DNA from: JABDQW01 sp942492025
Lineage (GTDB): Bacteria > Pseudomonadota > Gammaproteobacteria > SZUA-229
DNA: 64,000 nt
Assembly: GCA_942492025.1 (NCBI GenBank)
Contig: CALODJ010000008.1
Span: forward strand, 1 to 64,000
Direction of reading: 5' to 3'
Below, in pieces: positions 53,764 to 62,185 of the stretch. A program made the position numbers and the translations under genes. The first letter of the stretch is position 1; each line of letters starts with the position of its first letter. The notes beneath the pieces were generated by a model that saw nothing but the letters and a program-made list of their open reading frames with translations, did no database searches and was not told the origin of the DNA.

Positions 53764-54108
53764 TCAAACCACTACAGAAAGTAATAGAATCTTTGCACAC
53801 CACAAGCCACTGCCTGCGAGTACAACAATGACCAGCGTCAATGCCAGCATTCTGACCAGCGTGTTGTGCACATAATCGAGGATAATGTCGCGAATACCGA
53901 CCCACGTGTGCATCAATAATGCGATAACGAACAAGCCAGCAGCGATCGTGTTGAAAGGATGGAATATCCAGTCGCGCCACTGCTGAAAACCGACATCGCT
54001 TGCAGTAACGATATTGAGCGCGATGTACACAACAAAAAAAAGAATATAGACCGCACTGATGCGTTGAATCAGCCAGGGTCTGAGGCCGTGCAACACATAC
54101 ATAGTCAC
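53764..54108 (-). CDS. sdhD: Succinate dehydrogenase membrane anchor subunit SdhD
   Basis: 114 residues. Three membrane helices (ISAVYILFFVVYIALNIV; FNTIAAGLFVIALLMHTWVGIRDIILDYV; ALTLVIVVLAGSGLW). His in LLMHTWVGIRDI is the usual haem b ligand and DYVH the quinone-site neighbour. The GTG at 54108 overlaps the sdhC stop; an ATG at 54102 is the alternative start. Confidence 0.9.
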   Translation of the reverse strand: MTMYVLHGLRPWLIQRISAVYILFFVVYIALNIVTASDVGFQQWRDWIFHPFNTIAAGLFVIALLMHTWVGIRDIILDYVHNTLVRMLALTLVIVVLAGSGLWCAKILLLSVVV

Positions 54109-54482
54109 AGCATCACCCCCCAGACATAAACGGCGATGATGCTGAGTTCGCTGATGATCACTATCAAGGCCGATCTTCTAGAGCCGGTTTTATCGATGCC
54201 TATATCAAAGTCCAGACACAGGTACCTGATACCAGCCAGCAAATGATGCGCAAAAGCCCACACAAGAATTAGCAGAACCAGTTGCACAACAGGTTGTTGC
54301 AACATCTGCAGACTCTGTGCAAATCCCGCTTCTGATGTCAGGGAAAGGCCGAAAATGTAAACTGAAACTGGTATTGCGAGAAACAGCAAAAAACCGGATA
54401 CTCGGTGCGCAAAAGATACCACGCCCGTTATTGGCAGGCGGATTTGAAACAAGTTCAGATAAACCGGTCTTGTATCAGTCAA
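54105..54482 (-). CDS. sdhC: Succinate dehydrogenase cytochrome b556 subunit SdhC
   Basis: 125 residues with the family signature RPVYLNLFQIRLPITGVVSFAHRVSGFLLFL, where SFAHRVSG contributes to the quinone site, and the haem-ligand His in FAHHLLAGIRYLCLD. The start codon appears to be TTG at 54482, with AAAGGAT 8 bases upstream. It heads the sdhCDAB-sdhE operon. Confidence 0.92.
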   Translation of the reverse strand: MTDTRPVYLNLFQIRLPITGVVSFAHRVSGFLLFLAIPVSVYIFGLSLTSEAGFAQSLQMLQQPVVQLVLLILVWAFAHHLLAGIRYLCLDFDIGIDKTGSRRSALIVIISELSIIAVYVWGVML

Positions 54483-54678
54483 CTGCGTATCCTTTTTTGT
54501 GTTGAAATGCCCACTGGGAGGCGATCACATAGTTGGACATTCTTATTTATGAACGGTTCTGCTGCGAGAAGTGTAAACTGTTGCATAGCCCTCAGGCAAG
54601 ACAAATCCATACATATTCTGTAATGAATTAGTAAACAGGTTTGACTAAGATAATACAAACCATCATTAGAGGGATATC

Positions 54679-55740
54679 ATGAAACACGAATGGAAAGAAT
54701 TCCTGCAAAAGGCCGGGGCTGAATACGAAAACGACTGTGTCGCATCTTTCGGCAATCCCGAGCGTGAGCGTCGCATCGTGCATACCGGCGATCTATTCTG
54801 CGACCTGTCACATTTCGGCATCATTGCAGCATACGGTGATGATGCATCCGTATTTTTGCAGGCCCAGTTCACCAATGACATCAACCAGGTCGATGCAGCA
54901 CACAGTCAACTGAGTGCGTTGTGTTCCCCGAAAGGACGGATGTTGTGTAACTTCCGTGTTTTCAGGCGTGAACAGACCTATTATCTGGTATTACCCTATG
55001 AGCTGCTTGAAGCCGCACTGAGCAGGTTGCGTATGTTTGTTTTACGCTCAAAGGTTACTCTGGAAGACGCCAGTGACGCCCTGATGGGCATCGGTGCAAA
55101 CGGTCATAAAATGATCGAACATCTTGGTAATATTGTTGGCAAACTGCCTGAGAACGTTGATGAGTCGATCGAGTATCAAGACTACACGATCATCAGGGTG
55201 GCCGGCATCGTACCGCGATATGAAATTTATGGCGTACTGCAACCCATGCAAAAACTCTGGCAGGCCCTCGATGTCCACGCCTCGCCTGTCGGCGCCAATG
55301 TCTGGGAACTACTCAACATACAGACAGGCATACCGGTGATCAATGCAAGCACCATCGATGCCTACGTCCCTCAAATGGCAAACATGCAGCTGATCAATGG
55401 CGTCAGTTTTACCAAAGGCTGCTATCCAGGCCAGGAAATCGTCGCGCGCATGCACTACCTCGGTAAACTAAAAAGACGCATGTATCGCATTGGCTTCAGC
55501 GCCCCTGAAAAACCTGCGGCAGGCACGGCACTGGCCACCGAGACGTCAACAGAAAGCCAGGACATCGGCAGCATACTCAGTGCGCAACGAACCCCCGACG
55601 GTGACTATGAAGCGCTCGCGGTGATTCAGGTCAACGACGCCGAGAACAGCCGGTTGAAACTGGGTGATGCCAACGGCCCGGAAGTAACCGTGCTGGATCT
55701 GCCCTACGCCTTTGACGATGAGGCAGGCAGTTCAGATTGA
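54679..55740 (+). CDS. ygfZ: Folate-binding protein YgfZ
   Basis: 353 residues. It has the GcvT-like fold with the YgfZ signature KGCYPGQEIVAR and the Asn-rich SFTK approach; the N-terminus has LCDLSHFGIIAAYGDDASVFLQAQFTND. YgfZ uses tetrahydrofolate to support Fe-S enzymes and tRNA modification. GAGGGAT precedes the ATG. It is divergent from sdhC, which fits a link to Fe-S enzyme upkeep. Confidence 0.93.
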   Translation: MKHEWKEFLQKAGAEYENDCVASFGNPERERRIVHTGDLFCDLSHFGIIAAYGDDASVFLQAQFTNDINQVDAAHSQLSALCSPKGRMLCNFRVFRREQTYYLVLPYELLEAALSRLRMFVLRSKVTLEDASDALMGIGANGHKMIEHLGNIVGKLPENVDESIEYQDYTIIRVAGIVPRYEIYGVLQPMQKLWQALDVHASPVGANVWELLNIQTGIPVINASTIDAYVPQMANMQLINGVSFTKGCYPGQEIVARMHYLGKLKRRMYRIGFSAPEKPAAGTALATETSTESQDIGSILSAQRTPDGDYEALAVIQVNDAENSRLKLGDANGPEVTVLDLPYAFDDEAGSSD

Positions 55741-55745
55741 CCCCA

Positions 55746-55937
55746 GCGGCGCGGAGACGCAGAGTTTTTTTGGTGTTTTAGTAGGGTGCGCCGTGCGCAC
55801 CATGAATCCGCAAACCTCGTTGGTAAAATTGGTGCGCACGGCGCACCCGACGTATTACCATTTATCAGTCTCTGCGGGTCCGCGGTAAACACCCGCATAT
55901 TGCACGAAGGCGGACGCCTTCATGCAATACCAGGCTA
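55746..55937. repeat. Nested palindromic repeats between ygfZ and lysS
   Basis: An 18-bp perfect inverted repeat (GGGTGCGCCGTGCGCACC at 55784-55801, its complement at 55831-55848) sits inside an outer imperfect pair (GCGCGGAGACGCAGAG at 55749-55764, matched at about 55869-55886). A third palindrome follows at 55890-55937 (GCACGAAGGCG…CGCCTTCATGC, ending GGCTAG). This looks like two or three dispersed repeat types inserted into each other. Confidence 0.8.
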
Positions 55938-55941
55938 GAAA

Positions 55942-57462
55942 TTAATCTTGTGACTCGGCTTCCTGGCGCATGTGCGGGAACAGGATCACATCGCGAATGG
56001 AGGGCTGGTCAGTCAACAGCATGACCAGACGATCGATACCGACGCCTTCACCCGCAGTCGGCGGCATGCCATGCTCCAACGCACGCACATAGTCGGCATC
56101 GTAGTGCATTGCCTCAACATCGCCCGATTCTTTTTCCATAACCTGTTTCCTGAAACGCTCTGCCTGATCCTCGGGATCATTCAGCTCGGAAAAACCATTC
56201 GCAATCTCACGTCCACCAACGAAAAGTTCAAATCGGTCTGTCACAAACGGATTGGAATCGTTGCATCGGGCCAGCGGTGAAACCTCTTTTGGATACTCGG
56301 TGATAAAAGTCGGGTCCTTGAGCTTGTGCTCAACCGTTTTCTCAAAGATCTCCAGCTGTAACTTGCCAAGCCCGAAGTTGGCTTTGATCGGGATATCCAG
56401 TGATTCAGCCACATTTCGTGCGGCATTGACATCAGATATTGCGGCCGCTGTTATATCGGTGTTGTTTTCAAGGATGGCATCAAACACGGTCATGCGCCTG
56501 AAAGACCGACCGAAATCGTGCTCTTCACCCTGGTACTTCACGGTTGCACTACCCAGAACTTCGAATGAAAGCTTGCGCAGCAGGTCCTCCGTCAGATCCA
56601 TCAGGTCATGATAATCTGCATAGGCCTGGTAAAACTCGAGCATCGTGAACTCTGGATTATGCCTGGTTGAAACACCTTCATTACGGAAGCTACGGTTTAT
56701 CTCGAAAACCTTTTCAAAACCACCCACAACCAGGCGTTTCAGATACAGTTCCGGTGCAATACGCAGATACATCGCAAGATCGAGCGCATTATGATAAGTC
56801 TCAAAGGGTCTTGCCGTCGCACCGCCGGGTATGATCTGCATCATCGGCGTTTCAACTTCCATGAAATCATGCGCGTTGAAATAATCGCGGATAAAAGCAA
56901 TGATTTTTGCCCGCAGTCTGAATGTTTCTTTCACCTCCCAGTTCATAATCAGATCGATATAACGCTGGCGATAGCGGATCTCGGTGTCAGTCAGGCCGTG
57001 GAATTTCTCCGGCAGCGGACGCAAGGCCTTCGTCAGCAAACGTATATTGTCGACCTTGATCGATAGTTCACCGGTCTTTGTTCTGAACATCACACCTTCA
57101 GCCCCGATCAGATCACCGACATCCCATTTCTTGAAGCCATCGTTGTAGACACCCTCTGGCAGGTTATCGCGCTGCAGGAACAACTGAATCTGCCCCGACA
57201 TATCCTGCAATTTGGTGAAGCTGGCCTTCCCCATGACACGCTTTGCCATCATGCGACCTGCAACGGATACGCGGACCTGCATGCTTTCAAGCTCTTCTGC
57301 TGTCCTGTCCAGGTAGGCACTATGTAAGCCCGCGGCCAGCGAATCGCGCCTGAAGTCGTTGGGGAAAGCCGTGCCATTCTCACGCAGAACCGCCAATTTT
57401 TCACGACGTTGCGCAATCAATTTGTTTTCATCGTCAACGCTCAGTGCTTTTTTATCACTCAT
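55942..57462 (-). CDS. lysS: Lysyl-tRNA synthetase, class II
   Basis: 506 residues. An N-terminal OB-fold anticodon-binding domain (VSVAGRMMAKRVMGKASFTKLQDMSG) precedes the class II core: motif 2 FEINRSFRNEGVSTRHNPEFTMLEFYQAY and motif 3 GEGVGIDRLVMLLTDQPSIRDVILFP. It charges tRNA-Lys. In many Gammaproteobacteria it follows prfB in one operon; here a MITE copy separates the two genes. Confidence 0.97.
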   Translation of the reverse strand: MSDKKALSVDDENKLIAQRREKLAVLRENGTAFPNDFRRDSLAAGLHSAYLDRTAEELESMQVRVSVAGRMMAKRVMGKASFTKLQDMSGQIQLFLQRDNLPEGVYNDGFKKWDVGDLIGAEGVMFRTKTGELSIKVDNIRLLTKALRPLPEKFHGLTDTEIRYRQRYIDLIMNWEVKETFRLRAKIIAFIRDYFNAHDFMEVETPMMQIIPGGATARPFETYHNALDLAMYLRIAPELYLKRLVVGGFEKVFEINRSFRNEGVSTRHNPEFTMLEFYQAYADYHDLMDLTEDLLRKLSFEVLGSATVKYQGEEHDFGRSFRRMTVFDAILENNTDITAAAISDVNAARNVAESLDIPIKANFGLGKLQLEIFEKTVEHKLKDPTFITEYPKEVSPLARCNDSNPFVTDRFELFVGGREIANGFSELNDPEDQAERFRKQVMEKESGDVEAMHYDADYVRALEHGMPPTAGEGVGIDRLVMLLTDQPSIRDVILFPHMRQEAESQD

Positions 57463-57588
57463 ATCAAAACATTACTTTCTATAACGTGTTGTGGGTATTC
57501 ATTCAGGATCGGCGCAACCTGCTATTGGGTAGCGTGTCGACGTCACATTACCCGCTGTAACAGAGTATTGTATTAATCAAGCTGATAC

Positions 57589-57824
57589 TAGCCCGCATTT
57601 CTCACCAGATTGACGAGCGCTCACTTGATCTTTAAATCCACAAAGGCAGGCTCAGTCGGGAATACACACGGTTATTCCACTTCTTCGCAAAATCCTTTGT
57701 GACAAATCCGTCTGGAACGGATTTGGACCGCAAGGCGACCCGGACGGGGCGACATACAGGGATGTATTTCATCAATCCAAATCCCTGCATGAGCATCTCG
57801 CCCCCTGGTGAGAAATGCGGGCTG
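57589..57824. mobile_element. MITE-like element, copy E (family 1 ends, unrelated core)
   Basis: 236 bp with family 1 termini (GCCCGCATTTCTCACCAG left, CCTGGTGAGAAATGCGGGC right), but a core unlike copies A-D. The left flank is TA; the right flank has decayed to TG. It lies 14 bp after the prfB stop and 126 bp before lysS. Shared ends with different cores suggest several element types moved by one transposase. Confidence 0.85.
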
Positions 57825-57837
57825 GACAAAGCACCGA

Positions 57838-58933
57838 TCACAATCCGCTTTTGAGGCTGGCCTCAATAAACATATCAATCGCGCCATCGAGCACAGCCTG
57901 GGTATTGCCGGTTTCAACGTTGGTGCGCAAGTCCTTGATGCGCGATTGGTCGAGCACATAGGAGCGTATCTGGTTACCCCAGCCGATATCCGATTTGGTA
58001 TCTTCCACCGCCTGTTGATCTGCGCTTCGTTTCAGCATTTCCAGCTCATATAGCTTGGCCTTCAACTGCTTCATCGCGGTGGCCTTGTTCTTGTGTTGTG
58101 ACCGGTCATTCTGGCATTGTACAACCACGCCGCTGGGCATATGGGTGATGCGCACCGCAGATTCTGTACGGTTAACATGCTGACCACCCGCACCACTGGC
58201 GCGATATACATCTATCCGCAGATCCGCCGGATTTATATCGATCTCTATTTCATCATCGATTTCAGGCGAGACAAATACGGCCGCGAAGGAAGTGTGACGC
58301 CGGTTACCGGAATCAAAGGGTGATTTTCGAACCAGGCGATGGACACCGGTCTCCGTACGTAAACGGCCGAAGACGTAGTCTCCTGCAAAACGGACGGTGG
58401 CACTCTTTATGCCGGCAACTTCACCGGCTGACACTTCAATCAATTCAGTATCAAAGCCGTGCGCTTCGCCCCAGCGCAGGTACATTCGCAAAAGCATCTC
58501 GGCCCAGTCCTGTGCCTCGGTACCGCCGGACCCGGCCTGTACATCGAGAAACGCATTGCATGCGTCCATTTCACCGGAAAACATGCGTCTGAATTCAAGT
58601 TCTTCGACCCTGGTCTGGAGTTCTGTCAGATCCGCCTGGACTGCTTCAACGCTGTCCTCATCGTCCTCCTCGACGGCCATGCCCAGCAGTTCACTGGCGT
58701 CGTTCAAACCGCCCTCGAGTTCCTCCAGCACGAGCACGATTTTCTCCAGACGCACTCTGTCCTGACCCAGTTTTTGCGCCTGTTCGGGATCATTCCATAC
58801 GTCGGGTTGCTCGAGCTCGCGGATTGTTTCCTCGAGCTCTTCTTTGCGTCTGCTGAAGTCAAAGATACCCCCTGAGCGATTCGGATCGCTCACGCAAGTC
58901 ATTAATTTGATTATTGATGAGATTGACTTCCAT
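57838..58933 (-). CDS. prfB: Peptide chain release factor 2 (programmed frameshift)
   Basis: About 364 residues made by +1 frameshifting. The zero frame begins at ATG 58933 and meets TGA at 58861-58859 after CTT. The coding continues in the +1 frame from GAC at 58860. An AGGGGG just upstream of the slippery CTT TGA C is the internal Shine-Dalgarno that stimulates slippage. The product has the stop-recognition SPF in VRKSPFDSGNRRH and GGQ in SGAGGQHVNRTESAVRITH. RF2 reads UGA and UAA. A naive annotation would start it at GTG or ATG inside the second frame. Confidence 0.95.
58859..58873 (-). other. RF2 programmed +1 frameshift site
   Basis: On the coding strand AGG GGG TAT CTT TGA C: Shine-Dalgarno-like AGGGGG, a short spacer, the slippery CTT, then the in-frame UGA. 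It is the same arrangement as E. coli prfB, allowing RF2 to control its own level by competition at the UGA. Confidence 0.93.
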
Positions 58934-59027
58934 CGACCTTACTTACCACCGCTGAAAAACACAGGATTTTACCTCAAGACGAGCCAACTTTCATTGATAG
59001 TGCGCTCGCGGTTCTAACGCGAGCAGA

Positions 59028-59717
59028 TCAGGTCGTCGGTTTCTTTGCGACATTATCACGCAGATACACCGGCAGAGCTTGTGCAGCGGTCACATGACGA
59101 CCGGCGCCATATTCCACCACAGCCAGTCTGGCGATAGACTCTGCCGTTGGAAAACAGTCAGGCACCTGGCCGGCCAGGCGGTTCGGGCCGATCGCCGCTC
59201 GCAATAAATCACCATAGGTGTTCCAGCCGCTGCCCGCACCCATCCAATCCTCGCCATCCGGGCTGGACACCTGATCTGGCGCACTGACATGCTCTTCTCC
59301 GACGATACACATGCAGCTACTACTATCTGACAACCTGAAGGCCGCCCAGTAGACTTCGCTCATGCGTGCGTCTATCGCCGACAGTACCTTCGTGGCCCCG
59401 GTCTCGGCGTGTACTGTCTGTGCTATGGCGGCCAGCGTGGATATGGGTACGACGGGCAAATCCCATGCAAACGCAATTCCCTGGGCTACGCCGGCCGCAA
59501 TACGCACGCCCATGAACGAGCCGGGGCCACGTCCGAAAGCAAGCACATCCAGATCCGAGACCCTGATACCGGAATCGGACAATAACTGATCAATCATTGG
59601 CAGTATGATGTGACTGTGCTCTCTGGGGGCGACGCGGAACTGCTGGTGAATTTCACCGTCTAGGTATAACGCGGCCGAACACGCTTCGGTCGCGGTATCG
59701 ACCGCCAGTATTTTCAT
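59028..59717 (-). CDS. tsaB: tRNA threonylcarbamoyladenosine biosynthesis protein TsaB
   Basis: 229 residues of the ASKHA fold: ILAVDTATEACSAALYLDG, REHSHIILPMIDQLL, DVLAFGRGPGSFMGVRIAAGVAQGIA, PVVPISTLAA. TsaB scaffolds TsaD/TsaE in making t6A37 on ANN-decoding tRNAs. The GPGSFTGLR motif is GPGSFMGVR here. The start overlaps the yoaA stop (ATGA), so it is the last gene of the mrcB-TPR-yoaA-tsaB run. Confidence 0.93.
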   Translation of the reverse strand: MKILAVDTATEACSAALYLDGEIHQQFRVAPREHSHIILPMIDQLLSDSGIRVSDLDVLAFGRGPGSFMGVRIAAGVAQGIAFAWDLPVVPISTLAAIAQTVHAETGATKVLSAIDARMSEVYWAAFRLSDSSSCMCIVGEEHVSAPDQVSSPDGEDWMGAGSGWNTYGDLLRAAIGPNRLAGQVPDCFPTAESIARLAVVEYGAGRHVTAAQALPVYLRDNVAKKPTT

Positions 59718-61684
59718 GCCACTGCCTGTTGTGTGCGACTGGTGTAGAATTTTTCAACTTCGTCCAACCGGGAGGTCACCGGCATTTCCGGCAAGCTGTT
59801 GATGAATATCCTGCCATAGCTTTTGTTGGTGATTCTAGGATCGCCAATCATCACGACGCCGAAATCGTTGACATCACGAATCAGTCGCCCCACACCCTGC
59901 TTGAGTGCTATGACTGCACGCGGCAGCTGGTAGTCCATGAATGGTTGCCCGCCGTTGTTGCGGATGGCATCGATTCGTGCCTGCATAACCGGATCACCCG
60001 GTGAGGCGAAAGGCAGTTTGTCGATGATTACGCAGGACAATGCCTGCCCGCGCACATCGACACCTTCCCAGAAACTGGACGTACCCAGCAGCACCGCATT
60101 CCCTGCCTGACGAAAACGTTCCAGCAACTGGTGTTTGGGATGCTCCCCCTGCATCAGTATCGGGTATTCAATCATGTCCTGCAGTAATTTCCTGGCAGCG
60201 TGCATCGCCCTGTAACTGGTAAACAGTACAAAGGCACGCCCTTTGCTCGATGCTATCACTGGTCTGGCTTTTTCTATCAGGTGCTGGTTAAACGCAGGCT
60301 CGGACGGTGCGGGCATACCCTCGGGAAGGTAGAGCAAACTCTGTTGCCGATAATCGAACGGGCTTTCCCAGATCCCGCTGCGATAATTGCGGATGCCGAG
60401 CCCATTCGCAAAGTGGCTGAAGTCCTTATTCACCTGAAGTGTCGCCGACGTAAACAACCACGCAGCTGCAAAATCTCCGGTATGCTGCCGGAACAAACGG
60501 GAGACATCCACAGGTGTGGCATGCAGCACGAAACTGCGCGACCATGTTTCAAACCAGCGCACTGACTGCGACATAGCGTCACCATCATCGTTATCGGCAT
60601 CAGCCTCCTTCGCCATCGGCTTGTCGCGACTGAACAGACTCAGCGCCTCTATTAACGCCGCACTGCGTTTATGACACTGATCCAGGCCCCGGCTGCGCTC
60701 CGCGGCCACACTCAGGACACCGGATAATTCCACCAAGGCCTGTGATACCGCTCCAAGCGCCTGCGTTACCAAGGGCTTGTGCCTGATCACGTTCCATGCC
60801 TGCCTCTGCCCTGCCTCACCCAGCGACAATCGGAAATTGGCCACACTGGCCTCCAGTGAATCGGCGTATTCACGAATCTCGGCCATGTCCGGTGCAGAAC
60901 TGACCTGTTCGGCAATGGAATCCCTTACCAGACCGGTTAGCTGGCGACTACTGGCTGAACGCCCGAAAAACCTCGATGCCACCTCGTGCAACTGATGCGC
61001 TTCGTCTGCTATGAAAACTTCCGCACCCGGTAACAGCTCGGCAAATCCCTCCTGTTTCAATGTCATATCGGCCAGTAAGAGATGATGATTGATCACCAGC
61101 AGATCGGCCTCCTGCGCCTGTTTTCTCGCCTTGACGATGTGACAGTCATTCCAGTGATCACACTCTCCACCGAGGCAGTTCTCGACGGTCGACGTGACCA
61201 TTGGCCAGACCATGGAATCTTCCGCGATACTATCGAGTTCGGCGATATCACCGGTCGGTGTGACACCGGACCACTCGCGGATAACGTGCAGATCGTGTTG
61301 CGTCGCCTTGTTGACGAATCCGAGATGCGGCGCGATATCGAGTCGATGGATACACAGGTAATTTGCGCGGCCTTTCAACAGGGCGGACTTCACCGGCATA
61401 TCGAGTGCCTCGAGCACGACCGGTAAATCAGATTTATACAGTTGGTCCTGCAGATGCTTGGTGCCCGTCGAGATAATGACTTTTTTGGCCGACAGTATCG
61501 CAGGTATCAGATAGGCGAAGGTTTTACCAATGCCGGTACCCGCCTCAGCCGCGATCACCTCCTTGTTCAGCATCGAATCGAAAATTGCATCGCTCAAGGC
61601 CTGCTGGCTTGCGCGCACCTGGTAACCATCAATAATGTCTTTCAGGGGACCGTGTTCACCGAGGATCTCTGAGGGCATAATCAT
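59714..61684 (-). CDS. yoaA: YoaA/DinG-family XPD-like DNA helicase
   Basis: 656 residues. Walker A is AEAGTGIGKTFAYLIP, DEAH box FIADEAHQLHEV. The Fe-S cluster cysteines are NYLC and CLGGECDHWNDC, and LVINHHLLLADM lies beyond them. The C-terminal helicase motifs are LGTSSFWEGVDVRG and QGVGRLIRD. Length and gene context fit YoaA rather than DinG. It is an ATP-dependent 5'-3' helicase that aids repair with the replisome clamp-loader subunit HolC in E. coli. It is 12 bp after the TPR lipoprotein gene. Confidence 0.92.
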   Translation of the reverse strand: MIMPSEILGEHGPLKDIIDGYQVRASQQALSDAIFDSMLNKEVIAAEAGTGIGKTFAYLIPAILSAKKVIISTGTKHLQDQLYKSDLPVVLEALDMPVKSALLKGRANYLCIHRLDIAPHLGFVNKATQHDLHVIREWSGVTPTGDIAELDSIAEDSMVWPMVTSTVENCLGGECDHWNDCHIVKARKQAQEADLLVINHHLLLADMTLKQEGFAELLPGAEVFIADEAHQLHEVASRFFGRSASSRQLTGLVRDSIAEQVSSAPDMAEIREYADSLEASVANFRLSLGEAGQRQAWNVIRHKPLVTQALGAVSQALVELSGVLSVAAERSRGLDQCHKRSAALIEALSLFSRDKPMAKEADADNDDGDAMSQSVRWFETWSRSFVLHATPVDVSRLFRQHTGDFAAAWLFTSATLQVNKDFSHFANGLGIRNYRSGIWESPFDYRQQSLLYLPEGMPAPSEPAFNQHLIEKARPVIASSKGRAFVLFTSYRAMHAARKLLQDMIEYPILMQGEHPKHQLLERFRQAGNAVLLGTSSFWEGVDVRGQALSCVIIDKLPFASPGDPVMQARIDAIRNNGGQPFMDYQLPRAVIALKQGVGRLIRDVNDFGVVMIGDPRITNKSYGRIFINSLPEMPVTSRLDEVEKFYTSRTQQAVA

Positions 61685-61696
61685 GGCTATTTGAAA

Positions 61697-62185
61697 TTAC
61701 AGACTTTGCAGGATGTTTATCGACTTATCGGCGTTGAGCACACCGTCAGTATCACCCAGCATCTGACTCGCCTTGCGTATGTACTGCCAGTTGAGCAACT
61801 TCAACTCGACCGCGTTAGCGGCATGACTGTTGCTGCGTTTCGCCATCTGGATTGCCCGTGACGGATCAGCTTCATTCAGCGCAATGTGGGCCATACGACT
61901 CCAGGCAGGTGCATAATCGGGTGAAATGCGCAATGCACGCTCCAGCTTATCAGCAGCAACATCAAAATTACGCGATGCGATTTGTGAATCAGCCTGTTTC
62001 ACCAGATCCTCTACTGCCGGCAGCGCTGAAGCCGAAGTCCGCTGCCAGGTCTGGGTGGCCATTGCCAGGGTGGTCGCTTTTTCTGATACCGCCTCAGTCT
62101 CTCTTTTTTGATAACCTGCAGGGGCACAGGCCAGTTGCCCAATCAACAAGCCCGCGGTAGCGGCGAGGCACAATCGTCGAAACAT
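61697..62185 (-). CDS. TPR lipoprotein
   Basis: 162 residues. The signal peptide ends in a lipobox (LLIGQLAC, Cys near residue 19). A TPR unit follows: DSQIASRNFDVAADKLERALRISPDYAPAWSRMAHIALNEADPSRAIQMAKRS. It is probably an outer-membrane lipoprotein. Its ATG overlaps the mrcB stop (TAATG), suggesting coupled synthesis with PBP1b. A role as PBP1b partner, like the LpoB-type activators, is possible but not shown by sequence. Confidence 0.85.
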   Translation of the reverse strand: MFRRLCLAATAGLLIGQLACAPAGYQKRETEAVSEKATTLAMATQTWQRTSASALPAVEDLVKQADSQIASRNFDVAADKLERALRISPDYAPAWSRMAHIALNEADPSRAIQMAKRSNSHAANAVELKLLNWQYIRKASQMLGDTDGVLNADKSINILQSL

